A stretch of DNA of 64,000 bases. Origin: Aulostomus chinensis (lineage: Eukaryota > Chordata > Actinopteri > Syngnathiformes > Aulostomidae). The position numbers were made by a program, and so were the translations under genes. Where the stretch lies: assembly GCA_037954235.1 (NCBI GenBank), contig JBBMOA010000021.1:6304501-6368500 (forward strand), given 5' to 3'. Positions 1 to 9,730 of the stretch are shown piece by piece (the stretch's first letter is position 1; every line of letters begins with the position of its first letter). A model generated the notes under the pieces. It did not search any database and was not told the origin of the DNA. It was given only the letters and a program-made list of their open reading frames with translations.

Positions 1-851
1 GCCTTTTTAATCGTTCAAATTTTTTTGACGCAGAGATCGTGAAGGTAAATTTCTATACATTTCACACTTGACATTCCCAGGATGGGGCGTACTGAGCATG
101 CTCCGTCGGTACTGCTTGCTACTTCTAAATGGTGATAATAATAATTTAAAAAAAACAAAAATTGAATCATGCAGCTCTTCCAGACTTTCTAAATATTATC
201 AGACCAAATGGATCGAATTCCGAGTCCAGGATTGTGTGACATTCAGAGTAATTCATCCATTATTTTGCAGCACAGACTGCAACAGCGAAGGCTGTCGCTT
301 CCAGTTAGCTCTCTGCTAACTTTAACGTGGATAAATAATTAAATGGTGCAGCTCTTCCAACTTTCCAAACGTCACCAGACCAGACAGGTTGAACTGTGAC
401 AGCGACACATGTCATTTCGTCGTTGCCGTGCGACTCTTCACGCTGCTCACCGACTGTTTTTCCAGTTGAAAGAGTAACGACAGAGAAGCTTCAGCGCAGC
501 CCTTACCCTAACGTTGGCACTACATTCAGACAGAATCAGGCTCTGTGGTGAAGACGCTTTGGCATTTGAACCAGGGTCAAAACACCACCTCGTCACACTG
601 CGGAGGCCAATCACATCAGACCCGTATCAGACCGGAAGACGCATTCTCTTGTTTCCCGAGCAACGGACAGAGAAAGGGAGGAAAGGGTCTGAGTCGGGGG
701 TTTGAGAATTGTCTCCCTCCCGCTTGTTGTGTAATGGCGGTTGGCGAACATTTCATTTCATGCATCACACAAATAGTGACTCGCTCATGCTGCTGCACAA
801 CTTCCTGGTTTGCTTCATCCCGTATGTATTTATGAAGTGATAAAAATGTCA
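1..851. repeat. AT-rich unique sequence holding a diverged 177-bp tandem duplication
   Basis: No gene is recognised. The words gcagctcttccagactttc (from 171) and gcagctcttccaactttcc (from 348) begin two related blocks. Each block is preceded by an AT-rich run with 'gataa' and 'aatt', and each continues with 'accagac' or 'cagacc' and, further on, 'ccagtt'. The period is 177 bases. The blocks are clearly diverged, so the duplication is old. The remaining bases up to the SINE at 852 show nothing I can name. Confidence 0.45.
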
Positions 852-1224
852 GGTGGCACGCTGGTGCAGTGGTCGGCACTGTCGCCTCACAGCAAGAAGG
901 TTCTGGTTTCGAGCCCCGGCTCCAGCACGGGGTCTTTCTGTGTGAGTCTCCATGTTCTCCCTGTTCCTGTGTGGGTTCTCTCTGGTACTCCAGCTTCCTC
1001 CCACAGTCCAAAGACATCAAGAGAGGACGAGGCTGATTGATACTCTAAATTGACCGTAGGTGTGACTGTGAGTGTGAATGGTTGTCTGTCTCTATGTGTT
1101 GGCCCTCTGATGGACTGGTGACCTGTCCAGGGTGAACCACGCCTCTCGCCAATAGGCTGCTGGGATAGGCTCCAGCCCTCCCGGGACCCTTAGCAGGATA
1201 AGAGGAAGAAAATGGATGGATGGA
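852..1224 (+). mobile_element. SINE family 1, copy 1 (tRNA-like head, GGAT tail)
   Basis: This is a nearly full-length copy, about 373 bp, of a short interspersed element that recurs four more times in the window. An A-box-like word lies at 862-879 and a B-box-like word at 905-915; the latter has an extra T against the canonical GGTTCGANNCC. The body contains the family words 'ctttctgtgtg', 'gttctccctgttcctgtg' and 'ctctaaattgaccgtag'. The 3' end is 'ggaagaaaatggatggatgga', a short GGAT-repeat tail. Flanks aaaaatgtc (842-850) and aaagatgtc (1224-1232) differ by one base and may be a target-site duplication. Known fish elements of this type are copied by LINE machinery; that mechanism is inferred here. 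Confidence 0.85.
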
Positions 1225-1831
1225 AAGATGTCTTAGCAACTGCTCACCTGGCGCCTCGTACCCGAGGTCACTGCTGAAGAGATTCAGACCAATACCAACC
1301 TGAAAGCTTTGCTCAGATTATCGTCTGACTCGGACATCGTCATTTTTGTCCATGTATACAAAACTGTCACATTCACTTCCACGTGCAGTTTCGATACACC
1401 TTGCCTATTGCAATTTCCTCCGACGGAGGTCCTGAAGGGAGTCGACCGTTTTCTGTCTTGCTGCAGGACCATAAATCGTTGCCCTGAGTCCTGATGACTT
1501 TGCAACTGTGGTTACAGTCTCCACCGTCGAGGTTTGACTCCAGCCATCCTGTCACTGAGTAATATCCGACAGAACAGCAGAACTTTCAAACAGGAGGCCG
1601 GACGGTGTGTGAAATCTGCTGGTGTGGTCTCACCGAGGTATTGGGTTTCAGTGGTCGTCCTGTTATAGCAACATGTTGAAACAGATCATTTCTTTACTCC
1701 TGGAATTGGGGAAGTTGACACAGTGGAAATGTTCTGTAGCCGATTAGTAGTTTTAGACAAGCACTTAAACGCTGCACTCATCTTGTCGATATCACAGCTC
1801 CATTTTTAATCTGGATTAAACAGTTGTTAGT
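1225..1831. other. Non-coding sequence, nothing recognised
   Basis: There are only short reading frames (73 codons at most), without recognisable motifs, and no microsatellite. I see no feature to assign. Confidence 0.5.
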
Positions 1832-2012
1832 CAAAATCAGGCTAGCTGTTACCCCTATCTTGTCTTTATGCCAAACTGAGCTAATCTTGTGCAAATCTGA
1901 GCGAATAAGCTGCTTTCTCTAAACATGAGTGTTGTTTCGATCTTCTGATCCAACTTCCAACAAGAAGGAAAATAGAAGTATTTCCCAAAAGAGTGACCAA
2001 AAAAAAAAAAAT
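1832..2012 (+). mobile_element. Dispersed repeat of the GCTAGCTGTT...TCGATCTTCT type, copy A
   Basis: Diagnostic words are 'caggctagctgttacccc', 'gtctttatgcca', 'tttcgatcttctgatccaac' and 'gtatttcccaaa'. They occur in the same order as in copy B at 2165-2350. I recognise the pattern as a common teleost dispersed repeat, probably a non-autonomous DNA element, but I cannot name the family. It has no coding capacity. Confidence 0.6.
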
Positions 2013-2164
2013 TAAAAAGGGCCGCTCGTGAAGAGGTTAGCATAGATGCTACTATAGCACCAGTTGTATCGGAATTGGAGAGCATTTCTTTTTCAGGAGA
2101 AGAGCGGAAAAGAACGGCACAGAAAGTTCTTCTTCACGGTTCTGCAAGCCACCTGGTGCCTCAG

Positions 2165-2350
2165 GTTAAATCAGGCTAGCTGTTTCCCCAGTTCTAGCGC
2201 TTATGCTAAGCTAAGCTTTATGCTGTAAGCTAATTAACTACTTGCTTCATTTTAATGTTTTGCCAAAAAAAAAAAAAACATGAATATGGTATCGATCTTC
2301 TCATCTAAATCCCAGCAAGAGGGCAAATGGGTGAATTTGCCAAAATAATA
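2165..2350 (+). mobile_element. Dispersed repeat of the GCTAGCTGTT...TCGATCTTCT type, copy B
   Basis: This is the second copy in the same orientation, about 330 bp downstream of copy A. It carries 'caggctagctgtttcccc', 'atgctaagctaagct', 'gtatcgatcttctcatctaa' and 'cccagcaagagggcaaat'. An A-tract of about 13 bases interrupts it near 2265. The two copies may come from local duplication or from independent insertions. Confidence 0.65.
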
Positions 2351-3232
2351 AATGCTATAAGATTTGGAATCAGCGTTTACAGAAATGATCAGAATCGGAT
2401 TCTCTCAAGAGAGAATACAGTTTTATTTACACATTCACAATTTTTTTTTAAATCCGTTATAATATAACTTGTGGACACTTGATTAAATAAAAATATATAT
2501 GATCTTTACAGTCACAAATTTTAGTTTGTACAGCATTTTCACCAAAGGCTGATGGGGTTTGTTTTTACTGAGAACCAGACTTGTGCAGAGTGAAGGGTGT
2601 GTCAGCTGGTGCAGTGGGATGCTGACTTTACCCGGAGACGAGAATCTCCAGCCGCTTCAGAACGTGACTGTAATCAAGCTCTGCTGGCAATCTGGTAATC
2701 TGCTCCTTATGCTTAAAAAAAAAAAACAGATATAGATATAGATATAGATACATATAAATATTGTGCTGTAAAAGAACTTAAAGATGTTCTTTACAAGTGC
2801 AAAAGTCATCTTGAAAAGAGAAAGACAATAAAAGCAATATCAGCCAAATGTATTTCCTGCTGTAGCATGTAAGATGCAAGTAGAAGTAAAAGGATATTAA
2901 TGTATTTTTACTACATCCTCTTCACATCATTTCTCTTTTATGCTGGCGCAGCCTTCACCAGCGGCGCTCATCCCTGACCCCTGAGTGCTCTGCAGGGCGT
3001 GTCACTCCACAAATGAGTGGACACCAGCAACTCCAGCTGCTGTCTCTCCTGATATATTTCTATCTTGGATGTGTTTCTCTCCCCCCACCCCACCCCCCCC
3101 TTTAAAATTGAGATTAAACATCATGACAATCTTCTGCCGCCAATAACAAAGGTCGCAAAATTGTTCCCCGTGTCCTTGGCAAAGAAGTTCATAGTGTTGA
3201 AATCATTTTTGACTTCTTCACACCCACTTTGC

Positions 3233-3233
<1 letters not shown>
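2351..3233. other. AT-rich non-coding sequence with a short (GATATA)n at 2729-2752
   Basis: There is an A-run at about 2714-2726 followed by 'gatata' repeated about four times (2729-2752). No coding signal or known repeat is seen in the rest. Confidence 0.5.

Positions 3234-3284
<51 letters not shown>
3234..3284 (+). repeat. (AC)n microsatellite, about 51 bp
   Basis: The run of alternating A and C is uninterrupted. After 'ttggt' a shorter 'tacacacaca' run follows at 3290-3300. Length variation between individuals is expected. The HTHTHT and VCVCVC peptides read here are artefacts. Confidence 0.95.
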
Positions 3285-3285
<1 letters not shown>

Positions 3286-3301
3286 TGGTATACACACACA
3301 T

Positions 3302-4838
3302 GCTGAGTTTGGTGGTCCTGCAGGTGGTGCAGTAGCATCAGCTTTGGCTGGCAGCGCTGTCTGTCGGCCTCTCCCTGACTGCAGGAAGAGCTGCTGACTG
3401 GAACACATTTCCTCGGCTCTGCGCTGCAGAGGGAAAACACTGATTCAGCTCTTATGGGAGAACCCCGTCTCTGGGATTAGTGGGGTCGGGATAACACAAG
3501 CGCCGCTAAAGGCAGCCACATCCCTTCCACATCACTCTCTGACACACTAAAGCACGCCGTTGAATTTTCACTATCATATATGTATTGATTTACTGTTAAA
3601 ATCGTTCTTTCTCTTCATCAGCTGCACCAAATCAATGTTGGCTTCTGATGACGCTGGAGATTTTTATTTCCTTTTTTTATTGGAATATATTAGATTAGAA
3701 GTTCCCCAGGCTCATGTGTCTAAGGGAGATCTTGCTGAGGGCCTCGGGCTGATGATGGCTGACAGCACCCAGTAGCTGGATGGGCGACCTTCTCGGGTCT
3801 TTACCGCCTGGCAACACCCTAACACCTTCAAATGCCCCTGCAGTGCATATCATCCCCCCCGTTTCCTTCTCTTTTCTCCTTTACAACACCCCTCACCCCT
3901 CCACCACTTCCACCACAACCTCGTCCTCGTCTGCTACACTGCATGAATAATGCAGCGGGCCTCCTCGATCGTCGCTACCAACATGCCACTGCATGTTTTA
4001 TTCACAGGAAACTCGGATGTGCTGCACACACATCTAACCTCGTCACTGCCCGCTTCTGTTGCAGCTTCCCGACCCCAGAAGACATCGGCTCATGTGTGTC
4101 TGCTCACTTCTTGACCTGCGCGTCCCCGCGGGGACGACCGAGCCCAGTCTTAAATGAAAGTGCGGAACCGGGAGTAAATATTTGCATTTAATTCTGGACG
4201 CCCTGTCACATCCTGCCGAAAATAAATGCTCCTGAATCCATTTTCCATTCCATTTCGCTGCTGTCTTTTCATTGTTTTCACTGTGGCATTGTCTCCAAAG
4301 TCCTCCAGACACCATGAAATACAAAGACTTTAAGTTGTTTTTCTGCCTTTGTCCTTGTCTTAACTGATCCTTTCTTTTTATATATATAAACCAAGCATGT
4401 AAAAAACCAAAACAAAAACACTTCTAACTATAAAATTTTGATGAGACAATCTGCATTTTCTATTGGTGCAGCTTGATGAGACCCCTTTACTGATGCTAGT
4501 AGTCTTTGGTCAGCTCTGCCGAGTCAGCAATACTCTCCTCGACTGGGAGACATTTGATAGGTAATCATTAACTAATCATTTGTTTCTGATTGATTGGTTG
4601 CTCATTAACTAAGAACATATTGTGTTAATAGTCATTAATAACAGCAAGTTTTGGGTTGCCAGGTTTGTAAGAGATCTTGACAAACTAGTAAGTAAAACAC
4701 TTCTGGAAAAGAGATCCGCACCAAAAAAAAAAAACCCTAAACAAAACCAGAAAAAAAAATGTATCATCAATGTATCAGTTTATGTAGAAACTCATTGATA
4801 GATTATTAACAGTTATAACAATTTTACTTGTAGCCAGA
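3302..4838. other. Non-coding sequence, no recognised genes
   Basis: A CT/CA-rich stretch lies at about 3850-3930 and AT-rich DNA with A-runs at 4370-4760. The frames (119 codons at 3832-4191) show no recognisable domain. Nothing else is supported. Confidence 0.45.
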
Positions 4839-4850
4839 AAATTTAGTAGT
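4839..4850 (+). repeat. Left target-site duplication of SINE copy 2
   Basis: The 12-mer aaatttagtagt here is repeated exactly at 5202-5213, immediately outside the other end of the SINE. Confidence 0.85.
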
Positions 4851-5201
4851 CCATCCATCCATTTTCTTCCGCTTATCCTGTTAAGGGTCGTGGGGGGGTG
4901 GAGCCTATCCCAGCAGCCATCAGGCGAGAGGCAGGGTTCACCCTGGACAGGTCACCAGGGCCAACACATACAGACAGACAACCATTCACACTCACAGTCA
5001 ATTTAGAGTATCAATCAGCCTCGTCCCCTCTTGATGTCTTTGGACTGTGGGAGGAAGCTGGAGTACCAGAGAGAACCCACAGAGGAACAGGGAGAACATG
5101 GAGACTCCACACAGAAAGACCCCGTGCCTGAGCCGGAGCTCGAACCAGAACCTTCTTGCTGTGAGGCCACAGTGCTGACCACTGCACCCCTTTGCCGCCT
5201 C
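4851..5201 (-). mobile_element. SINE family 1, copy 2, reverse orientation, with perfect 12-bp target-site duplication
   Basis: This is a full-length copy of 351 bp. On the + strand it starts with the GGAT tail read in reverse (ccatccatccattttcttcc) and ends with the reverse of the tRNA-like head (cacagtgctgaccactgcac). The B-box-like region reads ggttcgagct on the minus strand near 5140. It is bounded exactly by the 12-mer aaatttagtagt on both sides, which defines both ends and marks insertion by target-primed reverse transcription. It has no coding capacity of its own; open frames across it are incidental. Confidence 0.92.
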
Positions 5202-5213
5202 AAATTTAGTAGT
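5202..5213 (+). repeat. Right target-site duplication of SINE copy 2
   Basis: The 12-mer aaatttagtagt is identical to 4839-4850. Confidence 0.85.
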
Positions 5214-5289
5214 CATTCATGTGATATCACAGGAAATGTCTTTGCAGTTGGCGCAAATGTCCAACAGGGTTTGTAGGATGAACTAGAAA

Positions 5290-5440
5290 GATTCCGGAGG
5301 TCAAAGTTCACCATCCTTGTCACCTGACACGTATATGATAGGCGAGCAAGTCTCGGGATCAACTCCAGAACATCTTGAGGGAATTTCTCTTAAATCTGGC
5401 ACTGAAGTCCACTGGGTCAGGAAGGTTACAGTGACGATGG
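5290..5440 (-). mobile_element. Remnant of the tandem-unit repeat family (see 35661-36175), reverse orientation
   Basis: The + strand words 'cttgagggaatttctctt', 'aaatctggcac' and 'agtccactgggtcaggaa' are the reverse complement of the family's 'cagtggac...tttgtgcca...ttgaagaaattccctcaag'. Only about one unit is recognisable. Confidence 0.55.
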
Positions 5441-5534
5441 CATTCAAACACAAAGTACTACTGCTAATTCCTCCGATGAAATGTAGTTAATTAAAGAATG
5501 ACTGACCTCCCCAACCACAAACAACTTCGCCTGA

Positions 5535-5551
5535 CCCCCCCCCCCCCCCCC
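5535..5551 (+). repeat. Poly-C run (17)
   Basis: This is a homopolymer of C. Its exact length is prone to sequencing error. Confidence 0.9.
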
Positions 5552-6343
5552 AAACATTTAGGTCATAGAAGCCGGTGGAGTAATAAATCACGTGAGTTGA
5601 AACAGTAGTGACATAGATGGTCAGTCTCTGCAGGCAGGTGTTAAATCAATCCCGCTTAGAAGAGATCGAATCATGTCCCCGAGTGATTAAACCAGTTCCT
5701 TTTTTATATCATCAGCATATCTATTTCACACGTTCCCATGAGGATACGTCAACATCTACGGCCAACTGTTCTGTGTATCATTTGAACACGCGTGCAGTCA
5801 TGAGCAACCACCTGTGTTCCTGTTTAAAAAACAACACGCTTCCCTAACTTTAACAGACACTGTTGCCACATCAGAGTTTTTCACCCTTATCTGGCAGTCC
5901 GATCACCTCCGCTCATCATCTGGGCTCTGTCTGAGAGCGTCCATCCTCCATGGCCACATCAACCAGGATGACAGCGCTTTGATGACCCATTTGTTACCCT
6001 CCAGGTCTGTGCACCTCTCGGAAGCACTTGATTTATTATTCATTTGTGTCCCCACCAGGGCTGAGCAGGCTTTTGCACGAAGGTCCAAGGTTCCCTTCCA
6101 AGGGTTTCTGAGCAGGTTTGATCCACAGACTGTACAACATGCGCTGACATGGTTCACGGGTCGGGAAAGTGGCGCCTCTATGCAAAAGTGTTGTATTCCA
6201 GAACTGTGGCATTACAGACGTGCATTCACCTGAATCGCGCCGTGAAGTTCTGCTGGAGTCTGTGACCCTAATAGAACTTAAAACAGTTTGATGATGCAGC
6301 TCTAACTTCCTGTGAGTGTTGGGAGTGTGGCGACAAGGCTGTA
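5552..6343. other. Non-coding sequence, nothing recognised
   Basis: A 139-codon frame at 5814-6233 has no recognisable domain and no splice context that I trust. I see no repeats. Confidence 0.45.
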
Positions 6344-6688
6344 TCAGTCCATCCATCCATCCATCCATCCATCCATTTTCTACTGCTTATCCTGTTAAGG
6401 GTCGTGGGGGGTGGAGCCTATCCCAGCAGCCTTCAGGTGAGAGGCAGGGTTCATCCTGGACAGGTCACCAGTCCATCACAGGGCCATCACATAGAGACAG
6501 ACAACCATTCACACTCACAGTCACACCTACAGTCAATTTAGAGTATCAATCAGCCTCGTCCCCTCTTGATGTCTTTGGACTGTGGGAGGAAGCTGGAGTA
6601 CCAGAGAGAACCCACACAGGAACAGGGAGAACATGGAGACTCCACACAGAAAGACCCCGTGCTGGAGCCGGGGCTCGAACCAGGAACC
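6344..6688 (-). mobile_element. SINE family 1, copy 3, reverse orientation, 5'-truncated
   Basis: On the + strand the copy starts with about seven CCAT/ATCC units (6347-6376), then 'tttctactgcttatcctg', the full body, and stops at 'gctcgaaccaggaacc'. The last ~45 bp of the tRNA-like head found in other copies are absent. Loss of the 5' end is typical of incomplete reverse transcription. No clear target-site duplication is visible. Confidence 0.88.
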
Positions 6689-9486
6689 CTCTCATTCATT
6701 CAAACTTTGGATATTACAAGACATTACATTAGTTGGACTTTGTTCTTTCACATGTACATGTTTATACAAGCAGCTGATGTAAACACCTTCCTTCATGTTT
6801 TATCTTATTCAGAGCAGGGTAATTACTGCGGTCACTGAGTAACTGTATACTATAGCATACTGTAACTCTGAGAGTGGTTCGAGTCTCGTCCCTCCTTCAC
6901 ACTACACTGAGTAACAAAGTGGTTTTATTAAACAAAATGGAGTCATCTACACAAGATAAGACACTTTCACCTTTGTTTTATGCCTTGTCTCCTTGGTATG
7001 GATCCCCAAAATCAGCATGTGAAACGCAAGTGGCCTGCTTGGCGTCATCTTCAGCCTTGAAAGCAAAGCAACGTCCAAAGGGGCAGTGAATAACTTTCCT
7101 GAACACATAAAAAGCCACCAAGCCACTTTGCTTGGTTGCGCTCCTGTCCTGCCCGCCGTTTCTAAGCAACCAGAAATGTGAAAAACAAAGATAAGAATGT
7201 ATTTTCAGCAGATTCCTCAAAGTAGTTTTACTGCTAGATTTGTCTGTGGAAAAGAAACAAATATTATCTGTTGCACTTCCATCTTGGTCAAACTTTCCAT
7301 CTTCAGCTAACTGGGTGTTGTAGCGTGGTTAAATCTTGTCACGTGATCAGCTGTGCCGCGATTTTCACCTCAAACTGCGCTGCTTTTTGTCTTTGTTTTG
7401 AGCGTACTTGTCCAATATCTTTGTTTAAAACGACGATTTTGTGCACCAAAGTGATGCTGAACCTACGTTCGGTTGGTCTGAAGCGAAAATGTGTTTAATT
7501 TTGCAAACAAACTGCCATCCTTGACATTTCAGTGACAAAAGTCACTTATGTTAATGCAATATTTTCCCTCATTTGGACCTGTCTGCGGCCGCCCTGGCCC
7601 ACATGCAGATAGCGCTTTGTTTTGCAACAAAGACTTCCACGGCTACGTGCTGTATTGCTCCTGATAATAACAGTTCTTCAACCATGGCGTGTTTACATCC
7701 AGTAAGTAGGTCAAAGGTTAAAAACTGTACGTTTAGAACTGTTTAAACCTATTAACGCCTTTTCCTAATGAGTAGGTCATATTTTATAGGGAGCATCATG
7801 AATCTGCTGCATTTCAGGCAACCCGATGCTTCTATTTATTTTTTCAAATCTACTTGACGACGTGACAGACTTGACGCAGTTAAGTTTTCGCTGACTTTAA
7901 CGACACAACATATGACAGTCCCTCCCTGACAGACAGTTAAAGCCCTCTTTTATGTCGAACATGCCTCATTTTATGGATTGTGGATGCTTAAATGCCCTGG
8001 AGGCCCCAACAAGGAGCCTCCTCCTGTCCTGGTTTAGTAAATACAAACCTGAAAACAGATGTCGTTGCTCAGATATCTATCAGGAAAAAGCCCCGTGGAG
8101 CGATGCGAGCCGACAGAGGTCATGTTCTGCGGTGGGAGAGTGCCGAACTTGACTGCGGGTGAGTTATTGTGTTAGCCGCGGCGCTACAGTGACACCATCC
8201 AGCAAGCACGTCTGCAGGTGTAACGTCTGTTGTTACGGGGAAAGTTCCGTACATCAAGCTCTTCCCTTTCTCCTCGTACAAAATGTTCTCATTACTCAAA
8301 GCTTACTTGAGCAGCGGAGTGGAGATGAGATTCATTTGAGTACTCCCAAGATCCTTTGATACACAACCATGAAGTATGTCTTAGAGCTTTCAGCATTCCT
8401 GACTCTGGAAATCAAGTTGTGTAGGGTTTTGGTTTGTTTTTTTTTGTTTTGTTTCCCCGCTGAGATGCAGAAGAGAACAGCACATCCTCACACTTCTCCA
8501 GAGTTGAGTGTATGTTGTTAAACCAAAAAAAGTCAGGTAGCCCGCAGCCGCCTAATCTTACCAAGCTTGCTGCTGCAGATAGTACAACTGAGCGCGCTGT
8601 TGTGCGACCGTTGTCGAGCGTTACGGGTGAAATAGATGCGGCGCTGTTTGTTTGTGATAATGTGCAACAGTTGTGCATTGTTTTCTCCAGATACGGCTTC
8701 CTATCACGTCTTCTCTATTCTGAACACAGCTGTCTATTAGCTGAGCTCCTGTAAAGCTTTTTTTTTTTTTTTTCCCTTGCTCTCAGCGTTTTGTCAATTC
8801 TATGGAGATTTGGGTAATGGCTTCCTCTCATCTCGAGGAACAGCTATAAGTGTGCAGACAGACTCCTCAGCGGGCTCTGCTGCTCGTTAAAATGTGGAGT
8901 CTCAGAGGTCGCTCGCCTCTGCTTGGACCCTCGTGGTCTCAGCTGTTCAGGCTCTGGAGAACATCAGCTGTCTGTTCCCGTCCCGCGTCCCTCCGCTAAC
9001 CACCGGCAGTACGCTGTAACCCCCGCCAGGATTGACAGCATCTGTCAGTGTCATTCATTCAGCAGCTTTTTGATGTCTTGACCTTTTCAGATGGGAAAGT
9101 GCTAGAATTGTAAACATTGTTTGTTTCGTCATTTCCCTCCACCGTTCACGTGCTACGAGGCAATACTGTTGTCTCGCGTCTGTAAAAATATCACATATAA
9201 GCAGTTAGTCACCTGCACAATCACTTCTCATTGACCTTTTCTTTTCGAATGGAGACAGACGTGAGGAGCTGGAGGGCTGAGGGCTTCACGGCGCTGTGGA
9301 TAAGATCACGCCTTCACCCTTTTTATTAGAGGCGCTCACTGATCCACAGGCTGTGTTCCCCTCACGGGGGAAGTCGTTTGTCAAAGGCAGATCCCCTCAG
9401 GAGCTCTGCTGGATTTAGGGGTTTCCTCCGCTGTTCATGGGGCACATTTCCCAGAATTACACTCATTCACCATGAGTGAAAGCATC

Positions 9487-9491
<5 letters not shown>
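6689..9491. other. Non-coding sequence, no recognised genes
   Basis: All frames are 90 codons or shorter. A T-run lies at 8758-8773. The sequence from 8820 to 9470 is higher in GC and CpG than its surroundings, but I see no convincing exon or promoter. No dispersed repeat is recognised. Confidence 0.45.

Positions 9492-9545
<54 letters not shown>
9492..9545 (+). repeat. (GA)n microsatellite, about 54 bp
   Basis: This is an uninterrupted purine tract, homopurine on + and homopyrimidine on -. Tracts like this can adopt triplex (H-DNA) structure. Confidence 0.95.
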
Positions 9546-9550
<5 letters not shown>

Positions 9551-9683
9551 CTGCTTCTCGCCTTCATTCAGCAGCCCAGGCCCCTAATCTCTGCTGGGAC
9601 GGCCCACTATGAGAAAGGAAGGCCTGGACTCACATTAAGCACCAGAATCCATAAAGGCTCAGTGACAATGGACAACTTTCATG

Positions 9684-9687
<4 letters not shown>

Positions 9688-9724
<37 letters not shown>
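9688..9724 (+). repeat. (GT)n microsatellite, about 37 bp
   Basis: Alternating GT is followed by 'gcgcgca'. Alternating purine-pyrimidine runs of this kind favour Z-DNA. Confidence 0.95.

Positions 9725-9730
<6 letters not shown>

Noticed and set aside
852..925. tRNA gene at the SINE heads
   Set aside because: A- and B-box-like words are present, but the cloverleaf stems are not intact. The sequence is repeated as part of a SINE, so it is a tRNA-derived promoter and not a functional tRNA.
3065..3397. Frames with HTHTHT or VCVCVC runs (also at 12 kb, 20.3 kb, 50.2 kb, 52.9 kb, 61.3 kb)
   Set aside because: They are translations of AC/GT microsatellites, not proteins.
5031..5276. Recurring MMSLDCGRKLEYQRE peptide in several places
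   Set aside because: It is the translation of SINE family 1 on one strand and appears wherever the SINE does. The element is non-coding.
6347..6376. ATCC-repeat array as an independent microsatellite
   Set aside because: It is the expanded GGAT tail of SINE copy 3.
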